A stretch of DNA of 15,698 bases from Streptococcus pseudopneumoniae ATCC BAA-960 = CCUG 49455 (GTDB lineage Bacteria; Bacillota; Bacilli; Lactobacillales; Streptococcaceae). The notes beneath the pieces were generated by a model, which was not told where the DNA came from, searched no databases, and was given only the letters and a program-made list of their open reading frames with translations. Both the position numbers and the translations under genes were made by a program. The stretch covers positions 12,544 to 28,241 of the forward strand of contig NZ_MWSM01000042.1 of assembly GCF_002087075.1 (NCBI RefSeq), given 5' to 3'. Below, in pieces: positions 6,746 to 13,935 of this stretch; position 1 is the stretch's first letter; every line of letters starts with the position of its first letter.

Positions 6746-7462
6746 TTAGAACCCGTCTACGTTTGTGTAGATTTTTTGTACGTCTTCGTCGTCTTCAAGA
6801 ACGCTGTAAAGTTTTTCAAAGGTTTCAAGGTCATCGCCTGACAATTCCACTTCTGACTGAGGAATCATTTCCAATTCAGTCACTTGGAATTCTTCGATAC
6901 CTGACTCACGAAGGGCAACGATAGCCTTGTGAAGGTCAGTTGGAGCTGTGTAAACTGTGATTGTACCTTCTTCTGCTTCTACATCATCCACATCCACATC
7001 TGCTTCAAGCAATTGCTCAAAGACTGCATCGGCATCTTCACCTGCAAATACGATAACTCCCTTGTTGTCAAAGAGGTATGAAACCGAACCTGAAGCGCCC
7101 ATGTTTCCTCCGTTTTTACCAAAAGCTGCACGGACATTAGCCGCTGTACGGTTGACATTTGAAGTCAAAGTATCCACGATCAACATAGAACCATTTGGTC
7201 CAAAACCTTCGTAACGTCCTTCTGTAAAGGTTTCGTCTGTGTTTCCTTTTGCTTTATCAATCGCTTTATCAATAACGTGTTTTGGCACTTGGGCTTGTTT
7301 AGCACGGTCGATAACGAATTTCAAAGCTGAGTTTGATTCTGGATCTGGATCACCTTTTTTAGCTGCTACATAGATTTCTACACCAAATTTTGCATATACT
7401 TTAGAGTTAGCTCCATCTTTAGCCGTTTTCTTGGCTACGATATTGGCCCATTTACGTCCCAT
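6746..7462 (-). CDS. yebC: YebC/TACO1-family protein (YeeN-type)
   Basis: A 238-residue protein, full length for the family. It opens with [20 protein letters not shown] and carries the conserved core [40 protein letters not shown] and the acidic C-terminus ending YTNVDGF. The MGRKWANI opening is that of the YeeN branch of Firmicutes rather than the MAGHSKW branch. YebC proteins were long labelled transcription regulators. Their mitochondrial relative TACO1 acts on translation, and a ribosome role at proline-rich stretches has been proposed for bacterial members. AAGGAG precedes the ATG by 9 nt. The gene has its own promoter and terminator, so it is a single-gene unit. Housekeeping gene with nothing unusual. 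Confidence 0.95.
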   Translation of the reverse strand: MGRKWANIVAKKTAKDGANSKVYAKFGVEIYVAAKKGDPDPESNSALKFVIDRAKQAQVPKHVIDKAIDKAKGNTDETFTEGRYEGFGPNGSMLIVDTLTSNVNRTAANVRAAFGKNGGNMGASGSVSYLFDNKGVIVFAGEDADAVFEQLLEADVDVDDVEAEEGTITVYTAPTDLHKAIVALRESGIEEFQVTELEMIPQSEVELSGDDLETFEKLYSVLEDDEDVQKIYTNVDGF

Positions 7463-7497
7463 TAGGAATCTCCTTTTTTCACATTTTAATCTTTCTT

Positions 7498-7506
7498 ATT
7501 ATAACA
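7498..7506 (-). promoter_or_regulatory. Extended -10 promoter of yebC
   Basis: On the minus strand, TGTTATAAT gives a consensus -10 (7498-7503) with the TGn extension. The -35 position holds only a weak TGAAAA, which is common for extended -10 promoters. The start codon follows 35 nt downstream. Confidence 0.65.
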
Positions 7507-7664
7507 CAAGTTTTTTCGATTTTCACTAGAGGAAATGGATTTTATTCAGTAAATCCAACTAGGATAGCACTTTTGTTGCCAAGATGGTCTTGCCTTTCCA
7601 TCCTTATCAACATTCAAAAAACAAACTAGACCATTATCTGAAAATAGAAAGTTTCTACCAAGTT

Positions 7665-7706
7665 TGACAAAGTCCGCTCAAACTACTGTTTAGAGTTTGT
7701 AGATAT
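7665..7706 (-). repeat. Decayed boxB-like segment
   Basis: GACAAAGTCCGCTCAAACTA followed by CTGTTTAGAGTTTGTAGATA tracks the boxB pattern (GACGAAGTCAGCTCAAAACA / CTGTTTTGAGGTTGTAGATA) with several changes. No boxA or boxC ends remain. It lies about 150 bp from the intact BOX at 7855. Confidence 0.5.
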
Positions 7707-7854
7707 AATCGACAAAAACAATCATACTGCACCTTTTATTGACAGTCTACTCCAGACATATCATAGTTCAAGTAAATACTTTGAAATTCAACAGTTCTTA
7801 TAGGCGCTATTGTATTCTAAGAAATCAATAGAAGAATTTCTAACCAAACATCTA

Positions 7855-7967
7855 TTACTCAATGAAAATCAAAGAGCAAACTCGAAAACTAGCCACAGGT
7901 TGCTCAAAACACTGTTTTGAGGTTGCAGATAGGGCTGACGTAGTTTGAAGAGATTTTCGAAGAGTGT
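7855..7967 (-). repeat. BOX element (shortened boxA, partial boxB, boxC)
   Basis: A 113-nt copy in minus orientation, with ACTCTTCGAAAATC at the right and GATTTTCATTGAGTA (as its reverse complement) at the left. boxA has lost its inner part (the GGCAAGGCGA region is missing). The hairpin arms CTCAAAACA and TGTTTTGAG of boxB/boxC are intact. It lies downstream of ply. Confidence 0.85.
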
Positions 7968-8055
7968 AATTTATGTGTTCCTGAAACAGAAATGTATGCT
8001 CTTTTTGATTTCACATGATACTGAAGTTAGACTAGTACAACGGCACTTCTAAAAC

Positions 8056-8111
8056 AAGTAAAAGGTAGCTAATTCCCTGTATAGCAAGGAGTTTCACTAC
8101 CCTTTTTACTT
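8056..8111 (-). terminator. Possible terminator hairpin after ply
   Basis: Arms AAGTAAAAGGTAG (8056-8068) and CTACCCTTTTTACTT (8097-8111) pair with a 2-nt bulge around a 28-nt loop. On the minus strand the stem is followed by CTTGTTTT, a weak T tract; on the plus strand it is followed by TTTT. It is about 45 nt past the ply stop. The long loop and weak tract make this uncertain, and it might work in both directions. Confidence 0.4.
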
Positions 8112-8156
8112 TTTCTTACAGCTACGGTTTGATAGACTCATTTTAAAATCACGAGC

Positions 8157-9572
8157 CTAGTCATTTTCTACCTTATCCTCTACCTGAGGATAAAGAGTCG
8201 TTCCCCAAATAGAAATCGTCCGCTTACGCACTAGTGGCAAATCGGTTTTTTCATAAACCGTACGCCACCATTCCCAGGCAAGTCCGGTACACTCTCTAAT
8301 TTTGACAGAGAGATTGCGAACATTCCCTTTTAAAGGAATACTAGTGGTAAAATGAGCCGTCAAATCCTGCCCATTTCTGTCCCAAGCCTTAGGAGTCAAA
8401 ACTTCCTTACCTTGATTATCATAGGATAATTCATCCCAAGTAATGTAATATTGGGCAACATAGGCACCACTATGATCCAAAAGTAAATCTCCGTTTCTGT
8501 AGGCTGTCACCTTAGTCTCAACATAGTCTGTACTGTTTTGAAAGGTCGCAACTACATTGTCCCGTAAAAAAGAAGTTGTATAAGAAATCGGCAAACCTGG
8601 ATGATTGGCTGTAAAGCGACTGCCTTCTTGAATCAAGTCCTCTACCATATCCACCTTGCCTGTTACAACTCGGGCACCCGAACTCGGATCCCCTCCTAAA
8701 ATAACCGCCTTCACTTCTGTATTGTCCAAAATCTGTTTCCACTCTGTCTGAGGAGCTACCTTGACTCCTTTTATCAAAGCTTCAAAAGCAGCCTCTACTT
8801 CATCACTCTTACTCGTGGTTTCCAACTTGAGATAGACTTGGCGCCCATAAGCAACACTCGAAATATAGACCAAAGGACGCTCTGCAGAAATTCCTCTCTG
8901 TCTTAAATCCTCTACCGTTACAGTATCTTGAAACACATCTCCTGGATTTTTAACAGCATCTACGCTGACTGTATAATAAATCTGCTTAAAATTAACAATC
9001 TGAATCTGCTTTTCGCCCGAATGGACAGAATTAAAATCAATATCAAGAGAATTCCCTGTCTTTTCAAAGTCAGAACCAAACTTGACCTTGAGTTGTTCCA
9101 TGCTGTGAGCCGTGATTTTTTCATACTGCATTCTAGCTGGGACATTATTGACCTGACCATAATCTTGATGCCACTTGGCCAACAAATCGTTTACCGCTCC
9201 GCGAACACTTGAATTGCTGGGATCTTCTACTTGGAGAAAGCTATCACTACTTGCCAAACCAGGCAAATCAATACTATAAGTCATCGGAGCACGATCGACC
9301 GCAAGAAGAGTGGGATTATTCTCTAACAAGGTCTCATCCACTACGAGAAGCGCTCCAGGATAGAGGCGACTATCGTTGGTAGCCGTCACGGAAATATCAC
9401 TTGTGTTTGTCGACAGGCTCCGCTTCTTTCTTTCGATAACAACAAACTCATCGGGTAGTTGATTCCCCTCTTTGATGAAACGATTTTCAATACTCTCTCC
9501 CTGATGGGTCAAGAGTTTCTTTTTATCATAATCCATAGCTAATATAAAGTCATTTACTGCTTTATTTGCCAT
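8157..9572 (-). CDS. ply: Pneumolysin (cholesterol-dependent cytolysin)
   Basis: 471 residues, exactly the length of pneumolysin. It lacks a signal peptide, as pneumolysin does and unlike most other cytolysins of this family. The tryptophan-rich undecapeptide ECTGLAWEWWR is intact at 427-437 (bases 8262-8294), with Cys428 and Trp433. The cholesterol-recognition pair Thr459-Leu460 is present near the C-terminus (ISIWGTTLYPQVEDKVEND). The protein is made in the cytoplasm, is released by lysis or leakage, binds cholesterol and assembles large ring pores. A strong AGGAGG precedes the ATG. The gap to the previous gene is only 10 nt and no separate promoter fits in it, so ply is the last gene of a four-gene operon. 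Compared with the reference sequence from memory, a few substitutions seem present (Asp14, Arg224, Asn380), none in the motifs. No frameshift. Confidence 0.98.
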   Translation of the reverse strand: MANKAVNDFILAMDYDKKKLLTHQGESIENRFIKEGNQLPDEFVVIERKKRSLSTNTSDISVTATNDSRLYPGALLVVDETLLENNPTLLAVDRAPMTYSIDLPGLASSDSFLQVEDPSNSSVRGAVNDLLAKWHQDYGQVNNVPARMQYEKITAHSMEQLKVKFGSDFEKTGNSLDIDFNSVHSGEKQIQIVNFKQIYYTVSVDAVKNPGDVFQDTVTVEDLRQRGISAERPLVYISSVAYGRQVYLKLETTSKSDEVEAAFEALIKGVKVAPQTEWKQILDNTEVKAVILGGDPSSGARVVTGKVDMVEDLIQEGSRFTANHPGLPISYTTSFLRDNVVATFQNSTDYVETKVTAYRNGDLLLDHSGAYVAQYYITWDELSYDNQGKEVLTPKAWDRNGQDLTAHFTTSIPLKGNVRNLSVKIRECTGLAWEWWRTVYEKTDLPLVRKRTISIWGTTLYPQVEDKVEND

Positions 9573-9582
9573 ATTCTTCCTC

Positions 9583-9993
9583 CTAATAAGTTCCTGGATT
9601 GAGTTGCATAAACTCAGACTTGTTCAGCGAAATCAGCCGTGGTTGGACTAAGTGATCCAAAATTTCCTCGTACAATTCTTCTGAGACATTGCGTCGCCGT
9701 CTAGCTAGATAAGAAGTCGGAATGACCGTATTATCCAACATAAATACCTTATCTAAGTCAATCAAGGTTGGTCTTGTAAAAGGATTACGAGCTAGATCCG
9801 GCTCTTCTATCATAAAGTTCTTGACCAAACGTCTGGTCAAGAGAGCTGGTTTGAAGGTCTGATTTTTAACCAACTCTTTATTTTTAGTCATGCTGTTGTC
9901 AATACAAATATACATATGATTCTTCACAGCCAAATCGCTACTAATAGTCGGAAAAGGCAAATAAAGAGCTACAACATCTCCTCTCTTAATCAA
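9583..9993 (-). CDS. Small ply-operon protein with weak PemK/MazF-like pattern
   Basis: 136 residues of unknown function. It begins MIKRGDVVALYLPFP, then HMYICIDN, PALLTRRL, RPTLIDLDKVFMLDNTVI and a final helix VSEELYEEILDHL. This order (RGDV strand, hydrophobic VVII-like strand, a later LDxxxxLDxxxI segment, and an SEELYEEI helix) recalls the PemK/MazF SH3-like barrel, but overall similarity is faint and the family is not certain. The start is a TTG at 9993, overlapping the previous gene by 8 nt. It is chosen because MIKRGD is a natural beginning and AAAGGGGG lies 9 nt upstream; no other start keeps that strand. Pneumolysin follows after 10 nt. It could also be an unrelated conserved streptococcal protein. 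Confidence 0.8.
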   Translation of the reverse strand: MIKRGDVVALYLPFPTISSDLAVKNHMYICIDNSMTKNKELVKNQTFKPALLTRRLVKNFMIEEPDLARNPFTRPTLIDLDKVFMLDNTVIPTSYLARRRRNVSEELYEEILDHLVQPRLISLNKSEFMQLNPGTY

Positions 9994-10594
9994 GCAAGAG
10001 CACCCCCTTTTCTCCTAATGTAACATAGACAGGATTGACCAAGTCTTCTGATTGACTCAGTGTTTCCAAAGTTTGAGTTTGGCGCCCTGTCAATTTAGTA
10101 GCATCTTGTCTCTTCAATACAAAATGCTTGTCGCCAATAACCTTGACACTATAATCCTTCTCCAAAGCTGACTGGTAAATCCACATCAGATATTGTCTGT
10201 CCTGAGAACTCAAGAGAGAAGGATGTTCAAGTCTCCCGATAGTCTGATAAAAATCAAAAACAGGAGCCAAAGCTTGCCAATCTGACTGGCTAGTTGTCAA
10301 GGCTAGAAAAAGGGCTTTGCGAGCTGATACTTCTTGATTAGCCTTGAGAGTCCCCTTGCCCTCCAAGTTTTTTAAAAAGTGGGAAACTCCAGAAAGCAAA
10401 TCTTTCTCTAACTGCGAGAAATAAAAACCTTGCCTTCCCAGACACAAGTCTCTCAAGTCGCTTTCTCTAGCAAATAAGAGTTCAAACAGTTGATAATAAA
10501 AGAAAAATATCTGGCACTGAGTTGCGCTCATCTTTTCCTTGTCGGCTTCTTTTTTTAACCAGAGCAAGGGCAATAGGTAGCTGGATTGAGACAT
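9986..10594 (-). CDS. Ply-operon protein of unknown function, helical
   Basis: 202 residues, mainly helical by composition, with no signal peptide and no clear membrane segment. The N-terminal third is rich in aromatic and leucine residues (CQIFFFYYQLFELLFARESDL). The C-terminal ~50 residues look beta-rich (YSVKVIGDKHFVLKR .. NPVYVTLGEKGVLLLD). I do not recognise the family. The ATG at 10594 is chosen over an upstream GTG (10603) because AGGAGG sits 8 nt before the ATG but directly abuts the GTG. The ribosome site overlaps the stop codon of the preceding gene, and the end overlaps the next gene by 8 nt, so translation is probably coupled. Its close link to ply suggests a shared role or merely shared expression. 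Confidence 0.85.
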   Translation of the reverse strand: MSQSSYLLPLLWLKKEADKEKMSATQCQIFFFYYQLFELLFARESDLRDLCLGRQGFYFSQLEKDLLSGVSHFLKNLEGKGTLKANQEVSARKALFLALTTSQSDWQALAPVFDFYQTIGRLEHPSLLSSQDRQYLMWIYQSALEKDYSVKVIGDKHFVLKRQDATKLTGRQTQTLETLSQSEDLVNPVYVTLGEKGVLLLD

Positions 10595-10606
10595 TTCCTC
10601 CACCTC

Positions 10607-11065
10607 CTACTCTTTTTTCTCTGGAGCATCTGCACTAGCTGCCACTTCTTTTGACTGGATACTTTCCCACTGGTTGATTTCCTCTGAGATAAGACCTTCG
10701 CATGTCTTGACAAATAGGGCAAAAGTCTTGGTTTTTCCTGCATATTTCTCTGTTTGGCATTGATAGAGGAATTTTTCTCTCTCCAGGAGTTGCGCAGTCT
10801 TTTGGTAAGAAATCCAATGTTCCTTTGCATTATACAAATTGAGAATCCCTTCACACAGCAAGCCTAAACTGGATAAGGCAACCGAAATCAAACGGTAGCG
10901 ATCACCTGGCATAGGAACAGCACAAAAGACAGCTATGAGGAAACCTGCCACGATTTCTGTTATTTTTAATACCTTATAGCGTCTACGATGTTGAACGCTT
11001 TTCTTTAAAAAATGAGCTATCTGTACGTCCAATCGATCTGTCAGGTACATTTCTTCTGGCGTCAT
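10607..11065 (-). CDS. DUF4231 / SLATT-like two-TM protein, first gene of ply operon
   Basis: 152 residues. After a charged N-terminus there are two membrane helices (about residues 36-51 and 59-76: EIVAGFLIAVFCAVPM and LISVALSSLGLLCEGILNLY). A long amphipathic region follows (HWISYQKTAQLLEREKFLYQ .. FVKTCEGLISEEINQW). The W-x2-Y, L-x-x-E-x-x-x-Y and final E-x3-W pattern is that of DUF4231, which is grouped with the SLATT two-TM effectors proposed for nucleotide-controlled conflict systems. No nucleotide synthase or sensor gene is adjacent. The ATG at 11065 is preferred because AAAGGGG precedes it; the earlier in-frame ATG at 11083 has no ribosome site. It starts the operon ending in ply, just after a promoter with a 10-bp inverted repeat. 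Confidence 0.85.
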   Translation of the reverse strand: MTPEEMYLTDRLDVQIAHFLKKSVQHRRRYKVLKITEIVAGFLIAVFCAVPMPGDRYRLISVALSSLGLLCEGILNLYNAKEHWISYQKTAQLLEREKFLYQCQTEKYAGKTKTFALFVKTCEGLISEEINQWESIQSKEVAASADAPEKKE

Positions 11066-11084
11066 GTTCGTAACCCCTTTCATT

Positions 11085-11126
11085 TACTTTGATAATCATA
11101 GTATAACATATTTGAATATCAAAGTA
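11085..11126. promoter_or_regulatory. Promoter of the ply operon with a flanking inverted repeat
   Basis: On the minus strand an extended -10 TGTTATACT lies at 11100-11108, about 35 nt before the preferred start codon; no good -35 is seen. A perfect 10-bp inverted repeat brackets it: TACTTTGATA at 11085-11094 and TATCAAAGTA at 11117-11126, 22 nt apart. The arms lie on both sides of the -10, so a bound protein would block transcription, or the arms could mark two half-sites. The earlier ATG (11083) would almost touch the left arm. Confidence 0.5.
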
Positions 11127-11229
11127 TAGTAAAAACTGAACTATAACTTATTATAAAATCTAAATATGAAATATTTGTGAAATAAGGGAAAAATATCACA
11201 AAAAGGATGGAACAAAAAGTTTCAAAATG

Positions 11230-11281
11230 ATAAAAACGCATAATACCTTGCCTTAAAAAGCTTGATATTATGCGTTTTATC
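11230..11281 (-). terminator. Terminator-like hairpin after the surface-protein gene
   Basis: A perfect 13-bp inverted repeat, AAAACGCATAATA (11233-11245) and TATTATGCGTTTT (11266-11278), with a 20-nt loop. It is flanked by T on both strands (GCGTTTTTATC on the minus strand). It is about 100 nt past the stop at 11377 and could stop transcription in either direction, insulating the ply operon from the surface-protein gene. Apart from this and the promoter at 11085-11126, nothing else was seen in 11066-11376. Confidence 0.6.
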
Positions 11282-11376
11282 AGAGAAAGATTTTCTGAAT
11301 GTTCACCTCAAATTGAGTTTTTCCAACATTCTATCAATCACTATTCTAGCTGGTTTCCGACTCGGCTAAGTTTGAC

Positions 11377-11658
11377 TTATCTTAACTGAGCAAGAACAGC
11401 TTTTAGTTTCTCAATCAACTCCTCTTCTGTGTGGTCAGACTCTTTCTCATTGGCTAGGAAGGCAACTGCTTGAGCGAGAGCTTCTCGTGCTTGGTCAAGG
11501 ACTTTCGCATCTACATTTGTAAGGTCGCTTTCTTGCAGAACCTTAGTCAGTTCCTTAGTCAATTTCTTGAGTTCTGACTCTTTCTTGCGACGAGCGATGA
11601 GGAAGAGAAGGAGACCAAGAAGGGCGAGCAGGCTAGCAATCATGGTACCATATGGAAG
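11377..11658 (-). other. Anchor region: LPYGT motif, membrane helix, cytoplasmic helical tail
   Basis: LPYGT (11644-11658) sits where LPxTG is expected, followed by a hydrophobic helix (MIASLLALLGLLLFLIA) and RRKK. Unlike a normal sorting signal, which ends within a few residues of the basic cluster, about 67 residues follow. They form a charged helical module (KLTKELTKVLQESDL .. EEELIEKLKAVLAQLR) that resembles the helical modules outside the membrane. Confidence 0.75.
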
Positions 11659-11994
11659 ATGACCTTGCTCTTTGCTTGTTTCTTGCATTTCCTCTTTATC
11701 CTTAGTCGCTTGCTTACCTTTCAAGGATTCGAGTGCTTCTTTGATCTTAGCAGTCATCTCTCTCAAGTCTGCTTCCGTCAAGTCAGTATTTCTAAGGGCT
11801 TCTTGACCCTCTCCGAGAATGATCTTCACAGCGTCGATGACAGATTGATCAATACCATCCAAGTCTTTCAAACGAGTTTCCAAGTCTCCAATCAAATCTC
11901 TTAAGACGGATTTATCAACCTGTTTCTCTTGACTCGATTGAGTGCCACCAGCAAAGGTTACACTTCTCCGGTTACGGATTGGTGGTGTCACACT

Positions 11995-12192
11995 GGTGTT
12001 AGTGTTGCCACCGTTATTAGTGTTGCCACCGGTGTTGGTGTTGCCACCGTTATTAGTGTTGCCACCGTTATTAGTGTTACCACCATTGTTAGTGTTGCCA
12101 CCGGTGTTAGTGTTGCCACCAGCGTTAGTGTTGCCACCATTGTTAGTGTTGCCACCATTGTTGGTGTTACCACCGGTGTTAGTATTGCCACC
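11995..12192 (-). repeat. 18-bp tandem repeat encoding eleven GGNTNX units
   Basis: Eleven in-frame 18-bp units encode GGNTNT, GGNTNN or GGNTNA. The tract is Gly/Asn/Thr only, lies between the stalk repeats and the membrane-proximal helical module, and probably forms a flexible wall-spanning spacer. The unit length is a multiple of three, so copy-number change would alter length without breaking the frame. Confidence 0.92.
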
Positions 12193-12433
12193 ATTGTTGG
12201 CGCTTGCTGTGGCTGTGACCTTATTGATTTCAGCAATACCAGCAGTCTTCGCATTCTCTACATCAGTTTGTGTCTTAGCTTTATCAATCTCAGCTTCCGC
12301 TGCTGTAACTGCTGCCTCTACTTGACGATTAGCGGCTTCCTTCTCTTCATTTGTGATATGAGGAGTTCCTGCTAGAGCGTTTTTCTTCTCGTCAGCTTTT
12401 CTGCGTAGTTCTTGCTTAGCTTGAGTGTTAGCA

Positions 12434-12881
12434 GTTCCTGTGGCTGTAACGTTATTAATTTCAGTAACTCCTGTAGTTTTGGCTGTATCTACCGCTGTAT
12501 TTGTTGTTGCTGTATCTACGTTTGAGATTGCTGTTGTTTCTTTCTCTGTTACTGTTCGCTTAGCTGTAGCTTTTTCTTCATCTGTTAAGCCTGCTTGTTT
12601 GTCTATCTCACCTCGTTTAGTATTTGCGGCTTGTTTGATAGCTTCTTTTGCTTCAGGTTTTTTAGTTCCTGTGGCTGTAACGTTATTAATTTCAGTAACT
12701 CCTGTAGTTTTGGCTGTATCTACCGCTGTATTTGTTGTTGCTGTATCTACGTTTGAGACTGCTGTTGTTTCTTTCTCTGTTACTGTTCGCTTAGCTGTAG
12801 CTTTTTCTTCATCTGTTAAGCCTGCTTGTTTGTCTATCTCACCTCGTTTAGTATTTGCGGCTTGTTTGATAGCTTCTTTTG
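12434..12881 (-). repeat. Tandem DUF1542-type repeats, almost identical at DNA level
   Basis: The 217 bp at 12434-12650 recur at 12665-12881 (period 231 bp, 77 codons) with one difference that I can find (12528 versus 12759, Ile/Val). The protein unit runs EAIKQAANTKRGEIDKQAGL .. VTEINNVTATGT, a helical DUF1542-type stalk repeat. A third, divergent unit follows on the protein's C-terminal side (ELRRKADEKKNALAG .. GIAEINKVTATAS). Confidence 0.88.
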
Positions 12882-13124
12882 GCAAATCTTTCCCTATCGG
12901 GTTCACGCCGTTAATATTTTCCAACCCCTTGTGCAAGGCATCATCCACCTTAATAAGGCTGTCGGCATTTTCAATATCGCGTGTAGCTTGACGTGCATAG
13001 GTATTAACTATTGCAGTAGCACCATCTCGCTCTACAGACGAAAGGCTTCCATTCTTACCAAGGCTATCATTTTTACGTTGTCTCGCTTTCTCTATTTCAT
13101 CCTTAGCATCACCTTTTGCCTCGG

Positions 13125-13935
13125 CATATGTTCTGGCATGCCATTGGTTTGCAAGAAATAATTCGGCCCCCTCTCTGCCTCTTAATCCAAAAGCATATAC
13201 CAGTTTTTTAACATCATTATTTCCCACGGTATTAAATGACAATCTATATTTTCTGTCACTATTGGGCAATTCAAAATAGTATAACTCTCCTCTACTTGAA
13301 TTGATAATGTCAAACTTTCCATCTGAAACCTTTTGATTTTCTCGGCTTTCAGCTCGTCTCTCATAAGGATTGGTTCCTCTAGGTCCCCTCCTTGCCAAAT
13401 CGTTTAGACTTCCAGACGGCATTGGATTCAATGTGAATCTATTATTAACGCCAGTAGACGTCGTAGTCCCTTTAGTAACCCTACCAAATTGCGCTCTTGA
13501 GTCTCTAAGTAGTTCTAAAATACTACTAGTATTTGGAGATCTAGTTGTAGTTCCTCCACTTTTTTCTGTTATGCTAAAAGCATCCGAATTGTGTTTAAAT
13601 TCTTGACCCGAAGGAACAGTAAACCAAACTTGTGTATTCCCCGGTAATCTCCTGTGCTGATTATTAATTTCAATATCCCAATGAAATCCATCTTCCGTTG
13701 ATGTTACTGTAGCTTTAATATATTTTTCAGCCTCTGATACCAACTTCGTTGAGTTATCTCTATATTTTCTATTTGAATAGAAAACATAGGTATACTTATC
13801 ATAAGGAGAATTTCCCCTATCACCTGATTTCTCAAAATAACTTTCTTGAGCTGTTCTAAAGGCTTCAGAGTAGTTTTCGCCAGCTCTTGCAGCTCTTGTA
13901 ACTCTCGAACTACGAAAGTCAGAGTAGCCACCATC
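13125..13935 (-). other. Globular region of unknown family in the surface protein
   Basis: About 270 residues (full-length numbering about 385-655) differ from the helical repeats around them. They are rich in Tyr, Arg, Asn and Ser, with beta-strand-like segments (KYTYVFYSNRKYR, GFHWDIEINNQHRR, TQVWFTVPSG, ELYYFELPNSDRKYRLSFNT, KKLVYAFGLRGREGAELFLA). I do not recognise a family. Its position beyond the N-terminal helices, held out by repeats, is that of a binding head. Confidence 0.6.

Larger units (their letters stand above)
7463..8156. other. Gene-free region between ply and yebC
   Basis: Nearly 700 bp without a supportable gene on either strand. It holds the yebC promoter at the left end, a worn boxB-like segment (7665-7706), one BOX element (7855-7967) and a hairpin after ply (8056-8111). 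The rest is AT-rich, and I see no transposase remnant, RNA gene or coding pattern in it. Confidence 0.7.

Noticed and set aside
7463..8156. A small gene or regulatory RNA between yebC and ply
   Set aside because: No frame with a start, ribosome site and coding-like composition; the structure visible is explained by BOX and boxB sequence.
7996..8156. Remnant of an insertion sequence downstream of ply (GCTCTTTTTGATTTCACATG looks like an IS end)
   Set aside because: No matching second end, no transposase frame and no target duplication could be seen.
9573..9582. A private promoter directly before ply
   Set aside because: Only 10 nt separate the genes and they hold the ribosome site; no -10/-35 pair was seen in the end of the preceding gene.
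11942..12325. CRISPR-like array from regularly spaced repeats
   Set aside because: The units are contiguous 18-bp coding repeats without unique spacers.
11929..12375. Long plus-strand open frames rich in Val/Leu/Pro across the repeat tract
   Set aside because: They are antisense readings of the GGNTNX and DUF1542 repeats; composition follows the repeat and there is no ribosome site.
12425..12991. 188-codon plus-strand open frame
   Set aside because: Antisense of the two DUF1542-type repeats; its internal repeat simply mirrors the coding strand.
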